Under the pieces are notes generated by a model, which did not search any database, was not told where the DNA came from, and saw only the letters and a list, made by a program, of their open reading frames with translations. Below are positions 12,745 through 23,164 of a stretch of DNA of 64,000 bases, one piece after another (the first letter of the stretch is position 1; each line of letters opens with the position of its first letter). The position numbers and the translations under genes were made by a program. Origin of the DNA: Dendrobium chrysotoxum (lineage: Eukaryota > Streptophyta > Magnoliopsida > Asparagales > Orchidaceae); assembly GCA_019925795.1 (NCBI GenBank), contig CM034310.1, forward strand, positions 23,828,764 through 23,892,763. Reading direction: 5' to 3'.

Positions 12745-13005
12745 CTTTGATGCACTAAATTTTAAGTTAATGTGTAGGGAAAGAAAAACATAAGTCTTTT
12801 TTAGGTACGAGCAATTGCGTCGTTGATTTCTGTAATTTTTTTTTCACATTATTTTTTTACATAACACGTGCTCATAAGCATGGGGTTCAGATTGTAAGTT
12901 CGAGGACATGAAATCTTCTTGGTGTTAGAAATTATTGAGAATGACAAGTATTTACTGAATATAATTATGATGTTGATCTATGCAAGGTGAGGAAAATAAA
13001 AAAAA

Positions 13006-13270
13006 GGCATCAATCCATCATCTGTTCATGAAATTTACTTCAGTGGTTCAAACCTTGGTGAAGGAATGAAGATTGCTGTTGTTTCTGGGATGATTGCTCT
13101 GATTGTGAGTTTTAATAACTTGAATTAATTTAAAGTTCCAAAGCATGATAATTTTGTGTTCATGGCCTCAAATAATTTAAGATTCTCAGAAACCGTAGCC
13201 ATAGGAAGAACATTTGCTGACATGAAGCATTATCAGTTGGATGGAAAAAAAGAAATGCTCGCCAATTGCA
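13006..13270 (+). pseudogene. SULTR-like: Sulfate transporter (SULTR) two-exon fragment
   Basis: Exon one (about 13006-13104) reads GINPSSVHEIYFSG, then GMKIAVVSGMIALI, followed by a GTGAG donor. Exon two (from 13190, after TTCTCAG) reads ETVAIGRTFADMKHYQLDG then KKEMLA. In plant SULTR proteins these two blocks are adjacent (GINP-S...IYF-G, then EA-AIGRTFA-MK-YQ-DGNKEM), so order and strand are right. The usual N of DGNKEM is K, and the splice join no longer keeps frame cleanly. The rest of the gene is absent, and the gag-only LTR element begins 45 bp downstream. The 261 bases between the copia element and exon one hold nothing else I recognise. Likely a captured fragment. Confidence 0.75.
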
Positions 13271-13314
13271 ACAACAACTCCCTAAACTCATTGCAAATTT
13301 TTTATATCTATTCT

Positions 13315-14350
13315 TGATATATCATGAAAAAATTATCTTGATCCGGCACGAATCTCGAGGCAATTTCAGTTTGGAAGCTTCAAAAATTAAATCCGGGATC
13401 ATCTGAACTCCGATTTCAACAAACTTATAGTCGAACTGAGCATCTCAGAAATACGAACCCAACGACACCAAATTCAACTCAATCCGAGTGCAAATAGGTC
13501 CAAATCAAGGACCCGAAGCACATTTGGAAGGTTCAATCCACAATTTGGATTACCAAACGGTTTCCAAACAGTACATGCTTATAGTCAAATCGAGCGCCTC
13601 GACGAGACGAATCCAACGACCCTAAGATCATCAAATTCTGATATCATTAAGACCTTCAAATGTCTGATAAACGGTTCATGATTAAAGGATTCAATATCGG
13701 CCGTCCATTCGAACCACTCCATATTTGCCCATGATCTCTCATCTATTTACGGCTCATGCCATCCACAAAAAACTATAAATAGCCCCTCATTTCTCTTAAG
13801 AGGGGACCAAGCCAAAAGAAGAAGAAAAGAAGAAGAGAAGAAGAAGAAGAGAGGAAACTCCTCCTCGACCACCGCCGAAATTCTGCCCTACGCTTGAATC
13901 ACGCCGGAATTTTGTCTTACACCGGAATTCTGTTGCCCAACACCTGAGCGAAGCCAGAATTCTTGCCAAGTAAAATCAGAACTCTGTTCTATACCGAAAT
14001 TCTCTTAAATGACGCCGGAATTCTATCCGACCTCCGAAGGACGCCAACATTCCGCCTGATTTCTAAGTAACGCAGGAACGCTGTTTGACATTGTAACTGT
14101 CTACTCCTAAAGAGATTCATTGTAATCTAATCATCCTAAGTTTTTAAGGACGATTCATCTCTTGTATTCCAAGAAAACGCTATTGGATCTTTTTCAACTG
14201 GGCGCGGGCCCGTGGTTTTTTCCCTTTACAGGGTTTTCCACGTACACATACTGGTGTTCTTTTATTTTCTGTTTGTGCGCCGAATATCCGTTCAACGCTA
14301 AGACGCAAATTTTCTAAATTCTATCGCCGCGTATATTCGAGTCCGCAACA
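13315..14350 (+). repeat. TR-GAG 1 5' LTR
   Basis: 1036 bp. A TATA-type promoter box CTATAAATAG lies at 13773-13782, followed by TCTTAAGAGGGGACC. Downstream (13870-14080) is an irregular array built on GCCGGAATTCTG-like units, in the R/U5 part. Confidence 0.93.
13773..13782 (+). promoter_or_regulatory. LTR TATA box
   Basis: CTATAAATAG about 460 bp into the LTR, followed within 20 bp by the near-palindrome CTCTTAAGAG. The same arrangement occurs in the divergent LTRs of TR-GAG 2 (33547-33556 and 28285-28294 on the minus strand), which supports a real core promoter. Confidence 0.7.
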
Positions 14351-14353
14351 GTT

Positions 14354-14370
14354 TGGCGCCGTCTGTGGGA
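14354..14370 (+). promoter_or_regulatory. Primer-binding site of TR-GAG 1
   Basis: TGGCGCCGTCTGTGGGA starts three bases after the LTR. TGGCGCC-type sites are usual in plant Gypsy elements. The identical sequence is at the matching place in TR-GAG 2. Confidence 0.8.
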
Positions 14371-14402
14371 AACATTCTCACACGCTTCTAAATATTATTT
14401 CA

Positions 14403-15926
14403 ATGACCAATAGGCGTAGAAATCGCCTCAGAGGAGCCTCCTGCTCCCACTCTCATCAATCCAGAAACCAATCTATTAATCATGGACGTCCAGTTTCTGC
14501 CTCCTTTCATCCTGGGGGGCAACACGTTGCTGGAGAAGGAACCTCAGGACCTTCTTTGGAGGAGCGAATCCGAAAGATGGAGGAATCTCAGAATAAGATC
14601 CTTCAGCTCTTTCGAGAGAATCGTCAACCAGCACTAGCTCCACAGGAAGAGATCCTTCTCCCTCGAGATCAACCCCGGGTTGGAGAGGTTCCAATAGAAC
14701 GCCTTCATGGCGAAATTCCTTTCCCTCCACCAAGGATGCCTCCTCCGATGCGTCAAGAAAATAAACTTTCTAACACAGCAAGCTCTACTCATCCTTCACG
14801 CGCAGGTCAACAACCTCACATTCCTCCGGAGATCCCCGAGGAATTAGTCGCACCACACATTCTTGGACTCCCTCACAACCTCCTACGACATGAACTACGA
14901 AGATTGGTTCAAGAAGAGTTCCCCGTAGGAGGTGTAAGACAATCTCTTCGTCAACAGGACTTCTAGGATTCCTCACCCCTAGTTGAAGCTATCCTCCAAC
15001 AACCCATTCTGACAGGGTTCAAACTACCGAGCATCGATTCTTACGATGGGACATCTGACCCCTATGAGCATATCGATCACTATAGAACCATCATGCATAT
15101 TCAGCGAGCCTCCGATGCTCTCCTCTGTCAGGTTTTTCCTGCCACGCTCAAAGGACAAGCTCGAACGTGGTTCTATTCACTTCCCGCCGGAACAATCCCT
15201 ACATTCATCAAATTGGCCAAAATGTTCGTCGAACAATTTGTTGCCAATCGCAAAATTGTTAAGGATTCTTCTCATCTCTCAGGGATCCGCCAAAATGAAG
15301 GAGAATCGCTGAAGGAGTATTTTCAACGATTTTCCACTGAAGCTCGGCAAATTCCAGGAGTGGATCCTGAATTGCTGAGAGGAGTTTTTCTGGGCGGCCT
15401 CTGTCATGGCCCCTTCTATTCGACACTTATGCGGGACATGGTTCGTTCATACGCCGACCTGATTCATCGTGTGGAGGCGCAAATCTCTGCAGATGAAGCC
15501 ATAACTGCTCACAGAAAACAGTTTGAGCAAACAAATGGGAAGCGCAAAGATGCTCCTGGGATGGATAATTCTTCCTTACAACGGCAAAAGTAAGGGAAGA
15601 ATAATCTACCTCCTATGCCTCCAGTGCTGCGACGGGAACCTCAACTAGATAAGGAGTATACCCCACTCAACACATCTCGAGCAAATGTTTTGATGGCCGT
15701 TCGAGATCATGATACAATGAAATGGCCGCATCCTTTGAGGCCGAACATAGGTAATCAAGATCATTACTGTCACTTTCATCGTAGTCGTGGCCACACTACG
15801 GAAGCCTGTAATCAACTCAAGGAAGAGATTGAGAGACTTATCCGACAAGGCTACCTTCGACAGTTTATTCAAGATTCACCTACTCGAAATGGAGTTGGTT
15901 CCACTGGGGGGCAAAATCAACAATAA
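14403..15926 (+). pseudogene. gag: gag of TR-GAG 1, two nonsense codons
   Basis: Exactly the length of the intact minus-strand gag at 31408-32931 (1524 nt including stop) and collinear with it in one frame. It is broken only by TAG at 14964-14966 (CAG in the other copy) and TAA at 15591-15593 (CAA in the other copy), both C-to-T changes. The order is a basic N-terminus, a glutamate-rich helix, a proline-rich linker, the Retrotrans_gag core (ARTWFYSLPAGTIPTFIKLA), and a zinc knuckle YCHFHRSRGHTTEAC in which the second ligand is His instead of Cys. A Q/N-rich tail ends the frame. Gag would coat genomic RNA in the particle; this copy cannot make it full-length. Confidence 0.92.
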
Positions 15927-16299
15927 CAAAGACAACCAGTGAATAATATTCACATGGTTGGTGAGATTAAATAATCACACAGTATCTGTATTTGTGTTTG
16001 TGATAGTTGTCGTCTTGTTTCATCGTGTCTCATGTGTATCAAATAGGGTGTCACTCTGATATCCTTAGTATTTTCTCCCAAGTTAAATATTATGTTACGT
16101 GGTGTAACTCTTATCCTTAAGTTGTATTAAGGAGTTGTTATTTTATCTTGCAAGTAATATAGTGTGTTATTCGTTCTGTTCTAATATTGTCTTATTCTTT
16201 AAAAAGAATACAAATGACAATGAAAAACTACTGACAAATATAATCTCTTTATCCATGATCTGAGAAATGCACAGTCTTTATTGCATCTCAATCACTGGA

Positions 16300-16610
16300 A
16301 GATCGATCCCAGGGGGATTCGATCTGGCCTCTTCCGTACAGGTTAACGTCGTCGAGCAAAGGCTCCGACATACAACCTCAGAAAGGTCTCACATCCTTGG
16401 TGGATTCTCTCGACCTCTTCCGTACAGGTTAACGTCGTCGAGCAAAGGCTCCGACATACAACCTCAGAAAGGTCTCACATCCTTGGTGGATTCTCTCGAC
16501 CTCTTCCATACAGGTTAATGTCGTCGAGCAAAGGCTCCGACATACAACCTCGGATAGGTCATATATTCTTGATGGATTCTTTAGACATCTCCCACAGAGA
16601 TTCTTGGCGG
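16300..16610 (+). repeat. 86-bp tandem array, about 3.5 units
   Basis: Units carry CCTCTTCCGTACAGGTTAAC, GTCGTCGAGCAAAGGCTCCG and ACATCCTTGGTGGATTCTCT. The same unit is arrayed in TR-GAG 2 (30670-31017, minus strand). The unit is therefore an old part of the family. Units are more alike within an element than expected from random drift, suggesting homogenisation. Confidence 0.88.
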
Positions 16611-17325
16611 ACAAAAAAAAAAAATCTTCGAAAAAGCATGTTACGCAATATATCAACTCATGTTTCAAAGATGCAAAAACAAGTTTTTAACTTCATATAA
16701 ATATTATTGAAGTTATATTGTGAAAAATTGTACATCTAGTTCACCATTGCAAGAATTTAAAAGCAAAAGATACACTGGTGATATTCGTACAAGTTATTAT
16801 CATCAAGCTACAAGAAACTTTAAGCCTTCACCCAGTTGACAGCGTTAGTGTGTTGCCAAAATGTTGGCATAGCACACTGCTTCGGCCCTTTGATGCAGTA
16901 ATATCTGATGTCGACACACTTCGGTATGGATGCATATTGCCTGAGCACAATGCCACTAGACAACCGCCATCATCGGCCCTTCGTCGGATATTTGCCGGTG
17001 GTCCTTTACTTCATATCAACCATCATCGACTTCTCGCTCGATCATTATTAGCAGCACACCCTCCATCTCTTTCCTTCAGCTCTATGCTCAGTTGTTGACT
17101 GTCAACTAACTTCTACAAGATCGTATATCGCCGAAGGACTTCAGCTCAAACATCGTTGAAATTCTCCCCGTCTACTAATAACTTCTGGTTCTCCTCCCGA
17201 GTATTATTTTCACCAGATCTTCTCAAATCACCCTCGCATATAAGCAGCGGTTGATCTTCATTTGTCAAGAGAGATAATCTCTCCTCGTGATTTTTTCTAC
17301 ACCAGAAAAGGGGCACTGATTTTGC

Positions 17326-17578
17326 GTAGGGAAAGTCACCTACGAATAACAGTGGAATGCCTCAACTGTAAGAATGTTGGAATGTGAGAGGAGAAGGAGA
17401 GGAAACGGTTGTAGAAATTTCAACTGCTACGAGGAGCGCTGAATTCAAGTAGGGAAAATCACCTACAAAAAATAGCCGAAGGCCTCTAAAGCAAGAAGAA
17501 AAACAGGAAAAGGAAGAGAATTTTCTAACTTCTGTGCAAGAGGAGGAGCACTGATTAAAGTAGGGAAAATCACCTACT
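17326..17578 (+). repeat. Tandem array with a conserved 18-base hairpin
   Basis: Three units spaced 123 and 111 bases. Each carries GTAGGGAAARTCACCTAC (17326-17343, 17449-17466, 17560-17577), whose ends GTAGG and CCTAC pair. The same hairpin recurs four times in TR-GAG 2 at 29289, 29401, 29513 and 29630. Confidence 0.85.
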
Positions 17579-17869
17579 GAAAAACAACGGAAAGCCTCAA
17601 CTTTCAGAAAGCTAGAAGGAAAAGAGGAGAAGGTGCGAGTTCCCTTAAGGCCTTGGAGGGGTATTTATAGCTGTTTTGGGGAAGAAAAGAACATTCTGGA
17701 ATGTTAAAGAATTTTCCAGATTTTTCAAAAAATTTTCGGAAATTTTCTGATTTTTTAGGAATTTTTTGATTTTTTTTTTCTGAATTATTTCGAATTAAAA
17801 AAAAAATTTTGGATAATGGCTGGCGGTTGAGAAACCACCAGCAGGCTGCCATGCCAGCTGGCTGCCAAG

Positions 17870-18060
17870 CGGCGCGCCCAAAGGTGCGGGCAGAAGGCGG
17901 TTCCATGCGCGGGTCGGACAGCCCGCGAAGCGGCCCGCGGAGCGGGCCAGGCGGGCGGCGGAGCGGCCCGCGGAGCGAGCCAGGCGGGCCGCGGAGCGGG
18001 CCAGGCGGGTCTCGCGCTAGCTGCTGGGCGCGACTGCGCCGCCGGCGGGGCAGGCGGCGG
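17870..18060 (+). repeat. GC-rich minisatellite, about 33-bp unit
   Basis: Repeats of CGGCCCGCGGAGCGGGCCAG plus GCGGGC-type spacers in an otherwise AT-rich element, more than 80 percent G+C. TR-GAG 2 has a different array at the corresponding part of its 3' region, so this array is specific to this element. Confidence 0.85.
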
Positions 18061-18339
18061 CCGGCCGGCCGGTCCGGCCGGTTCGGCTGCCCACACAAAT
18101 ACGAGCCCAAATTTTAGCCCAGACAGGTCAAATCGGACATTTTTGGGGTCCCCGCACACGTTTTTCGACGTTCCGGACTCAATTTTAACACTTTTGGAGC
18201 TCAACGAGGCTTCTACAATCGAGTTTGAACAAACTTACATCTTTTGGAATACAATTTTTTTCGATTCAACCATTGTAAAGTGTCGGAGCAAATATTTTTG
18301 GAATCGTGGAGCTTTGACGTCCAAAAATAGGGGGGCACC

Positions 18340-19375
18340 TGATATATCATGAAAAAATTATCTTGATCCGACACGAATCTCGAGGCAATTTCAGTTTGGA
18401 AGCTTCAAAAATTAAATCCGGGATCATCTGAACTCCGATTTCAACAAACTTATAGTCGAACTGAGCATCTCAGAAATACGAACCCAACGACACCAAATTC
18501 AACTCAATCCGAGTCCAAATAGGTCCAAATCAAGGACCCGAAGCACATTTAGAAGGTTCAATCCACAATTTGGATTACCAAACGGTTTCCAAACAGTACA
18601 TGCTTATAGTCAAATCGAGCGGCTCGACGAGACGAATCCAACGACCCTAAGATCATCAAATTCTGATATCATTAAGACCTTCAAATGTCTGATAAACGGT
18701 TCATGATCAAAGGATTCAATATCGGCCGTCCATTCAAACCACTCCATATTTGCCCATGATCTCTCATCTATTTACGGCTCATGCCATCCACAAATAACTA
18801 TAAATAACCCCTCATTTCTCTTAAGAGGGGACCAAGCCAAAAGAAGAAGAAAAGAAGAAGAGAAGAAGAAGAAGAGAGGAAACTCCTCCTCGACCACCGC
18901 CGGAATTCTGCCCTACGCCTGAATCACGCCGGAATTTTGTCTTACACCGGAATTCTGTTGCCCAACACCTGAGCGAAGCCAGAATTCTTGCCAAGTAAAA
19001 TCAGAACTCTGTTCTATACCGGAATTCTCTTAAACGACGTCGGAATTCTATCCGACCTCCGAAGGACGCCAACATTCCGCCTGATTTCTAAGTAACGCAG
19101 GAACGCTGTTTGACATTGTAACTGTCTACTCCTAAAGAGATTCATTGTAATCTAATCGACCTAAGTTTTTAAGGACGATTCATCTCTTGTATTCCAAGAA
19201 AATGCTATTGGATCTTTTTCAACTGGGCGCGGCCCCGTGGTTTTTTCCCTTTACAGGGTTTTGCACGTACACATACTGGTGTTCTTTTATTTTCTGTTTG
19301 TGCGCCGAATATCCGTTCAACGCTAAGACGCAAATTTTCTAAATTCTATCGCCGCGTATATTCGAGTCCGCAACA
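18340..19375 (+). repeat. TR-GAG 1 3' LTR
   Basis: 1036 bp, same length as the left LTR, about 98 percent identical by eye. TATA-type box at about 18798 (CTATAAATAA, one base different from the left copy). Confidence 0.93.
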
Positions 19376-20023
19376 ATTCTTATGCCATTTTTACTTTTAC
19401 ATTTGTAATTAAAAAAATTATGTATTTTTTAGTATTGAATTGCAAAAATATATTTATATATTTTTATACAATATTTTTAAGAAATATATATAACTTCTTA
19501 CTAATATAAATAGTAATTAGAATTACTTGTATTAATAAAGCACATAAAAATTTTTTATTTTATTTCAACAAAAAACGTAAATAATTTATGATATTAAATT
19601 TTTTTGCTCTCCAAAATATATATTATACACGTATAAAAATTTATCTATAACTATAAAAAATATATAACTACTATTATAAGTATTAGTTTTGAGTCTCCTC
19701 ATAAGTCATCCTAATCTTACAATGCAGAACATTAAATAAAACTGCACACTTAATTTTTGACTATTGGTAGAATCGTATCCCAATCAAAACAAAACTTCGT
19801 ATTTCGTTCTTATTTAATATCTTTAGGGTTTAGGGTTTATATTGAATTATAAAAGTATATTTATACTAAAAATATGTATTTTTTAAGATTGAATTCTAAA
19901 TTATATTTATATTTTTTTACATAATTTTTTTAACAAATTATAACTTCTAACCAATATAAATAATAATTAGCGTTACTTGTAATAATAAAGCACATAAAAA
20001 TAACAATTTTATCTTAATATGTC
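19376..20023 (+). repeat. Outer part of left inverted-repeat arm, partly duplicated
   Basis: About 19400-19825 and 19840-20023 plus 24911-25160 are two direct copies of the same AT-rich sequence (blocks AATAAAGCACATAAAAA and ATTAAATAAAACTGCACACT). The second copy is split by the CACTA element. The same sequence is inverted at 36840-37235. Confidence 0.75.
19822..19839 (+). repeat. Short interstitial telomere-like repeat
   Basis: TTTAGGGTTTAGGGTTTA, two and a half plant telomere units, exactly at the junction between the two direct copies described for 19376-20023. Confidence 0.6.
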
Positions 20024-20651
20024 TGCTACAAAAAAAGTGGGATTTTTGCAGTGATTTTAAAAGCGCTACTATAGATATGTTTCCCCAGTTGTTTTAGCCG
20101 CCACATTTTGTAGCGTATTAAACCGCTACTGTTACTAGCGATGTAAACCGCTGCCTCCACCATATTTTCTTCCTCGTTCTGTCTCTTAATTTTAATTATT
20201 ATTTAATTTTTAATTATCTCATTAATAACTTAAATATTTTAAATCTAATTCATTATTTAATTACTATTCATAATGTTATATAATAATTATTTATTTGAAA
20301 TTATATTTAAGCATACATATTATTTTGAAATAATTATATATTTAATTAATAATTTTACTAATAAATTTATTAATTATTTAAGTATTATTTGTTAATTTTA
20401 ATTATAAATTATATTATTAATGATCTCATTAATAACTTAAGCATTCTTCTATTCATTAATAATTTCATTATTATTTAAAATATTAATTATATATTTAATA
20501 ATTTCTTTTAAAATTTTATTAACTAAATGAATTATATTAATTTTAATTACTTATTATTTACTTAAGTTACTTAGAGGCGTCTAGGGTTTCATTTCCCGAT
20601 CGCGAGGCTGCAGGTGGTTTCTCGGCTCTCCTTCGCTACTCGCGACGACGT

Positions 20652-20728
20652 CCCTTCGACTATGCTCCTTCGACGTCCCCTTCGACTTCGCTCCTTCGAT
20701 GTCCCCTTCGACTTCGCTCCTTCGACGA
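20652..20728 (+). repeat. Tandem CTTCGACTTCGCTCCTTCGA array
   Basis: About three units of a 26-bp sequence built on CTTCGACTTCGCTCCTTCGA. A longer array of the same unit, reversed, lies in CACTA 2 at 47385-47660. Confidence 0.8.
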
Positions 20729-20918
20729 CATTTCCTTCCTGTCAGATCGGAAGTTAGGACATTTTGAACGGAAGCAACCACAGGAGTTTACTCACTGTGG
20801 CAGACGGAACTATTTCTCTTTCACGAGGTTCTGTACTATCACAAATCTCACTCGTTGTGAAGGTAACTTTCTCCATTTTCACGAGGTTCTGTATTATCAT
20901 AATATAAGGCCTTCGTTT

Positions 20919-21951
20919 CTTAACTAATCTGATTATTGAGGTCAATTCAGATTTTAACTTTAGTAATTTCATGGTGGAAGGAGAGAATAGTTGCAATGCT
21001 GATCTTTTTTATATCATGAGGGATATTAATAACCTGATGTTGCCTCTTAATTGCTCTTTCCATCACATTAGTAAAACTGGTAATGAGTGTGCTGAATGGC
21101 TTGCCTAGTGGGGTTGCCGGCTTAATTTTTTTACTGAGGTCTCTGGTGTGTTTGTGCCGAGTCCTCTTCGCGGGTTATTACATTTGGATGCTCTGGACAT
21201 TCCTTATGTTTCAGGGTAGCTCGGCGGTTTGTCCTGCTTCTGGTTTTTCTGGGTTGTTTGTTTTTGGTTCTGGGCTTGCCCTTTTTGGCCTTTCTGGTGT
21301 TTTTTGTTTGGAGAATTGTTCTGTTATTTTGTTTGTTGGGCTTTGTGTTGGCCTCTGATCTGTGAGTCTAGTGGTTGTCTTGCTTCCTTTTTCCACATCC
21401 TTGTTTTGTCGATCTCTGTTTTCCTTTGTTTACCCTGTGCGCCTGCAGCTGGTTCCTTTTGCTGGTGGCATTATCTATTGTCTCTGGTTTTGTGTTTTTT
21501 GAGGGTGTTGGTGGCCCTTTCTCTCTTCATTGGTCTTTTTATATTATTAGCTGTAGTTTTCCTCTGCTTATCTGCTCTTGATTGGTTGGGTTTTCTTTAT
21601 TCATATAACTCCAGGTGTGTTTATCCTTTGGATTATAAGTGTTTTTTTGCAGATTTTGTATGTTGGTTATGCTATGGATTCTTTGAAGGTTATCTGTTGG
21701 TTCGGGAAGTGTTTTTGATGCTGCTTTCAGCCTTTTGCTTCTCTTTCCATTTTTGGGTGCTTGTTCTTGTGCACCATAGAATGTTCCTAGGTTTTTTTGT
21801 AATTTTGCGTAGTAGAGGACTTGAGCTTTTAGGTTTTTTATTTGACTTTTATTTTGTAGCTCCTTCGAGCAGTAGTGAGCTTGAGTCCTCTCTAAGGACT
21901 TTGTAATTTTTTTCCCTGAATTAACACGTAGGCCCCCACCGAAGGGTTTCC

Positions 21952-22015
<64 letters not shown>
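20919..22015 (+). mobile_element. L1-type LINE, 5'-truncated (copy 2), 17-bp TSD
   Basis: Starts inside the RNase H domain: about 20990-21225 reads as HHISKTGNECAEWLA-stop-WGCRLNFFTEV, matching the tail at 4820-4960. It continues with a U-rich 3' UTR and ends TAGGCCCCCACCGAAGGGTTTCCC, then 34 A and (TA)17. A perfect 17-bp duplication ATATAAGGCCTTCGTTT flanks it (20902-20918 and 22016-22032), the classical mark of target-primed reverse transcription. Only the last 1.1 kb of the element was copied. Confidence 0.93.

Positions 22016-22020
<5 letters not shown>
21953..22020. repeat. Poly-A tail followed by (TA)n
   Basis: A34 then about 17 TA units at the 3' end of the LINE. The last TAs belong to the target-site duplication, so the TA run probably expanded from the ATATA of the target. 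Confidence 0.9.
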
Positions 22021-22023
<3 letters not shown>

Positions 22024-22599
22024 CCTTCGTTTGTTATTATTGCTGCTGCCCTGTTAATTCTGGTTATCTGTCTGTGGATAAGTGCTAAAAGCCTGTCTTG
22101 TAATAAATTTGATGAGCATGAATGAGGGCATATCTCCTCTTCCTGTGTCCACGCATCCTTGTTGATCGTAAGATTAAGATGATTATGCCACCTATATAGG
22201 CCAATTATTTGAAATTAACATAAAGAAATAATTATTGGTTTATTTGAAATAAACTGTATAAGATTTTTTTTTTAATTTTTTTTCCTTTAGAAGTTGAATC
22301 TAAATTAAGTAGGATCAAAAAATACATCAACATTTAAGTAGTGGTTTTCTATACGACAAGCCTAGTGTTGAAAGTTTACAGTAGTCATAAGAGCTGAACA
22401 AGAAAAAAAAGGACAAAGGAAGGTCTATCACAAGAATGCTCAAGAACATTGATGAATCTCACAACTCCATTAAGTCTCAAGGGAGTAATTAAGTGGGGGC
22501 TACCCAAGGTTGAGAATTAAACATGGATATAATGCTATCCCTTCATTAGTGATGAAGAAAAAAAGTTATATGCAAAATCGTTTACTATAGCATTGAAAT

Positions 22600-23164
22600 T
22601 AGGGCTGCAAACGAACCAAGCCGAGTCGAGTATGTGAGTGTTCATGTTTGAGTTCGTTTATCATTAGCCTGTTCAAGTTTGGTTCGTGTTTAATTCGAGC
22701 TTTATTATATGTGTTCATGTTTGGTTCATGTTCGGTTCATGTTTGGTTCATTTAGTGCTTATCGAGCTTTAAACAAACAAGTCTTAACGAGCTATGTTCC
22801 TGAACATATTTAGCAAATAATCTATTGAACAAATAATAATATGAAGTTAGCCTTCCACCATTCTAAGCAATCAAAATGAATTACTGGATTTTCTTCCTTA
22901 ATGAACTACTGAATGTCACAATCAGCCTCACGAATCGAGCTTTTTATTGAGCTTAATGTCGAGCTTGTTCACGAACTTCAAATGATTTTGTTCGCGAACA
23001 TAAATGAACCAAACACATTAGTGTTCAAGCTTGTTTATTTAAGGATCGAGTATTTAAAATGTTGTTCAAGTTTGTTTGTTTAATTAGTTAAATGATCACA
23101 AACGAGCTTTAATAGAATCGAGCATCGAGTAGCTCGTCGAACGTTTGGTTCACTTGCAGCCCTA
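22600..23164. mobile_element. hAT-type MITE
   Basis: 565 bp with terminal inverted repeats TAGGGCTGCAAACGAACCAA and (reversed right end) TAGGGCTGCAAGTGAACCAA. A perfect 8-bp duplication ATTGAAAT flanks it (22592-22599, 23165-23172), the length typical of hAT elements. The interior is full of GTTCATGTTTGGTTC and AGCTCG-type motifs in both directions and has no open frame. Confidence 0.93.

Larger units (their letters stand above)
15927..18339 (+). other. TR-GAG 1 region where pol would be: non-coding arrays
   Basis: No pol motif in any frame. It contains an 86-bp array (16300-16610), a block also found in TR-GAG 2 around 30240-30560 (16770-16940), a hairpin-bearing array (17326-17578), and a GC-rich minisatellite (17870-18060). 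The polypurine tract is at 18324-18339. Open frames at 17604-18204 on both strands are products of the GC-rich repeats. Confidence 0.8.
13315..19375 (+). mobile_element. Gag-only LTR retrotransposon (TR-GAG 1)
   Basis: Two LTRs of 1036 bp each (13315-14350, 18340-19375), both TGATATATCATG to GTCCGCAACA, flanked by a perfect 5-bp duplication ATTCT (13310-13314, 19376-19380). The primer site begins TGGCGCC at 14354 and a polypurine tract AGGGGGGCACC abuts the right LTR. Inside is a gag region (14403-15926) and then 2.4 kb with no protease, reverse transcriptase, RNase H or integrase. LTR elements with only a gag frame are known in plants as TR-GAG elements; they depend on an autonomous partner. 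The LTRs differ at about 18 positions by eye, suggesting a fairly recent insertion. Confidence 0.93.

Noticed and set aside
12745..13005. Possible continuation of the C2-domain fragment after the copia element
   Set aside because: The intron-like match to 38870-39065 stops before the copia insertion and no C2 exon text follows.
14476..14976. Minus-strand frames of 85 and 63 residues
   Set aside because: Antisense to gag of TR-GAG 1.
17604..18204. Open frames of 102 to 168 residues on both strands, rich in Pro/Arg/Ala
   Set aside because: Created by the GC-rich minisatellite; open in several frames and on both strands at once.
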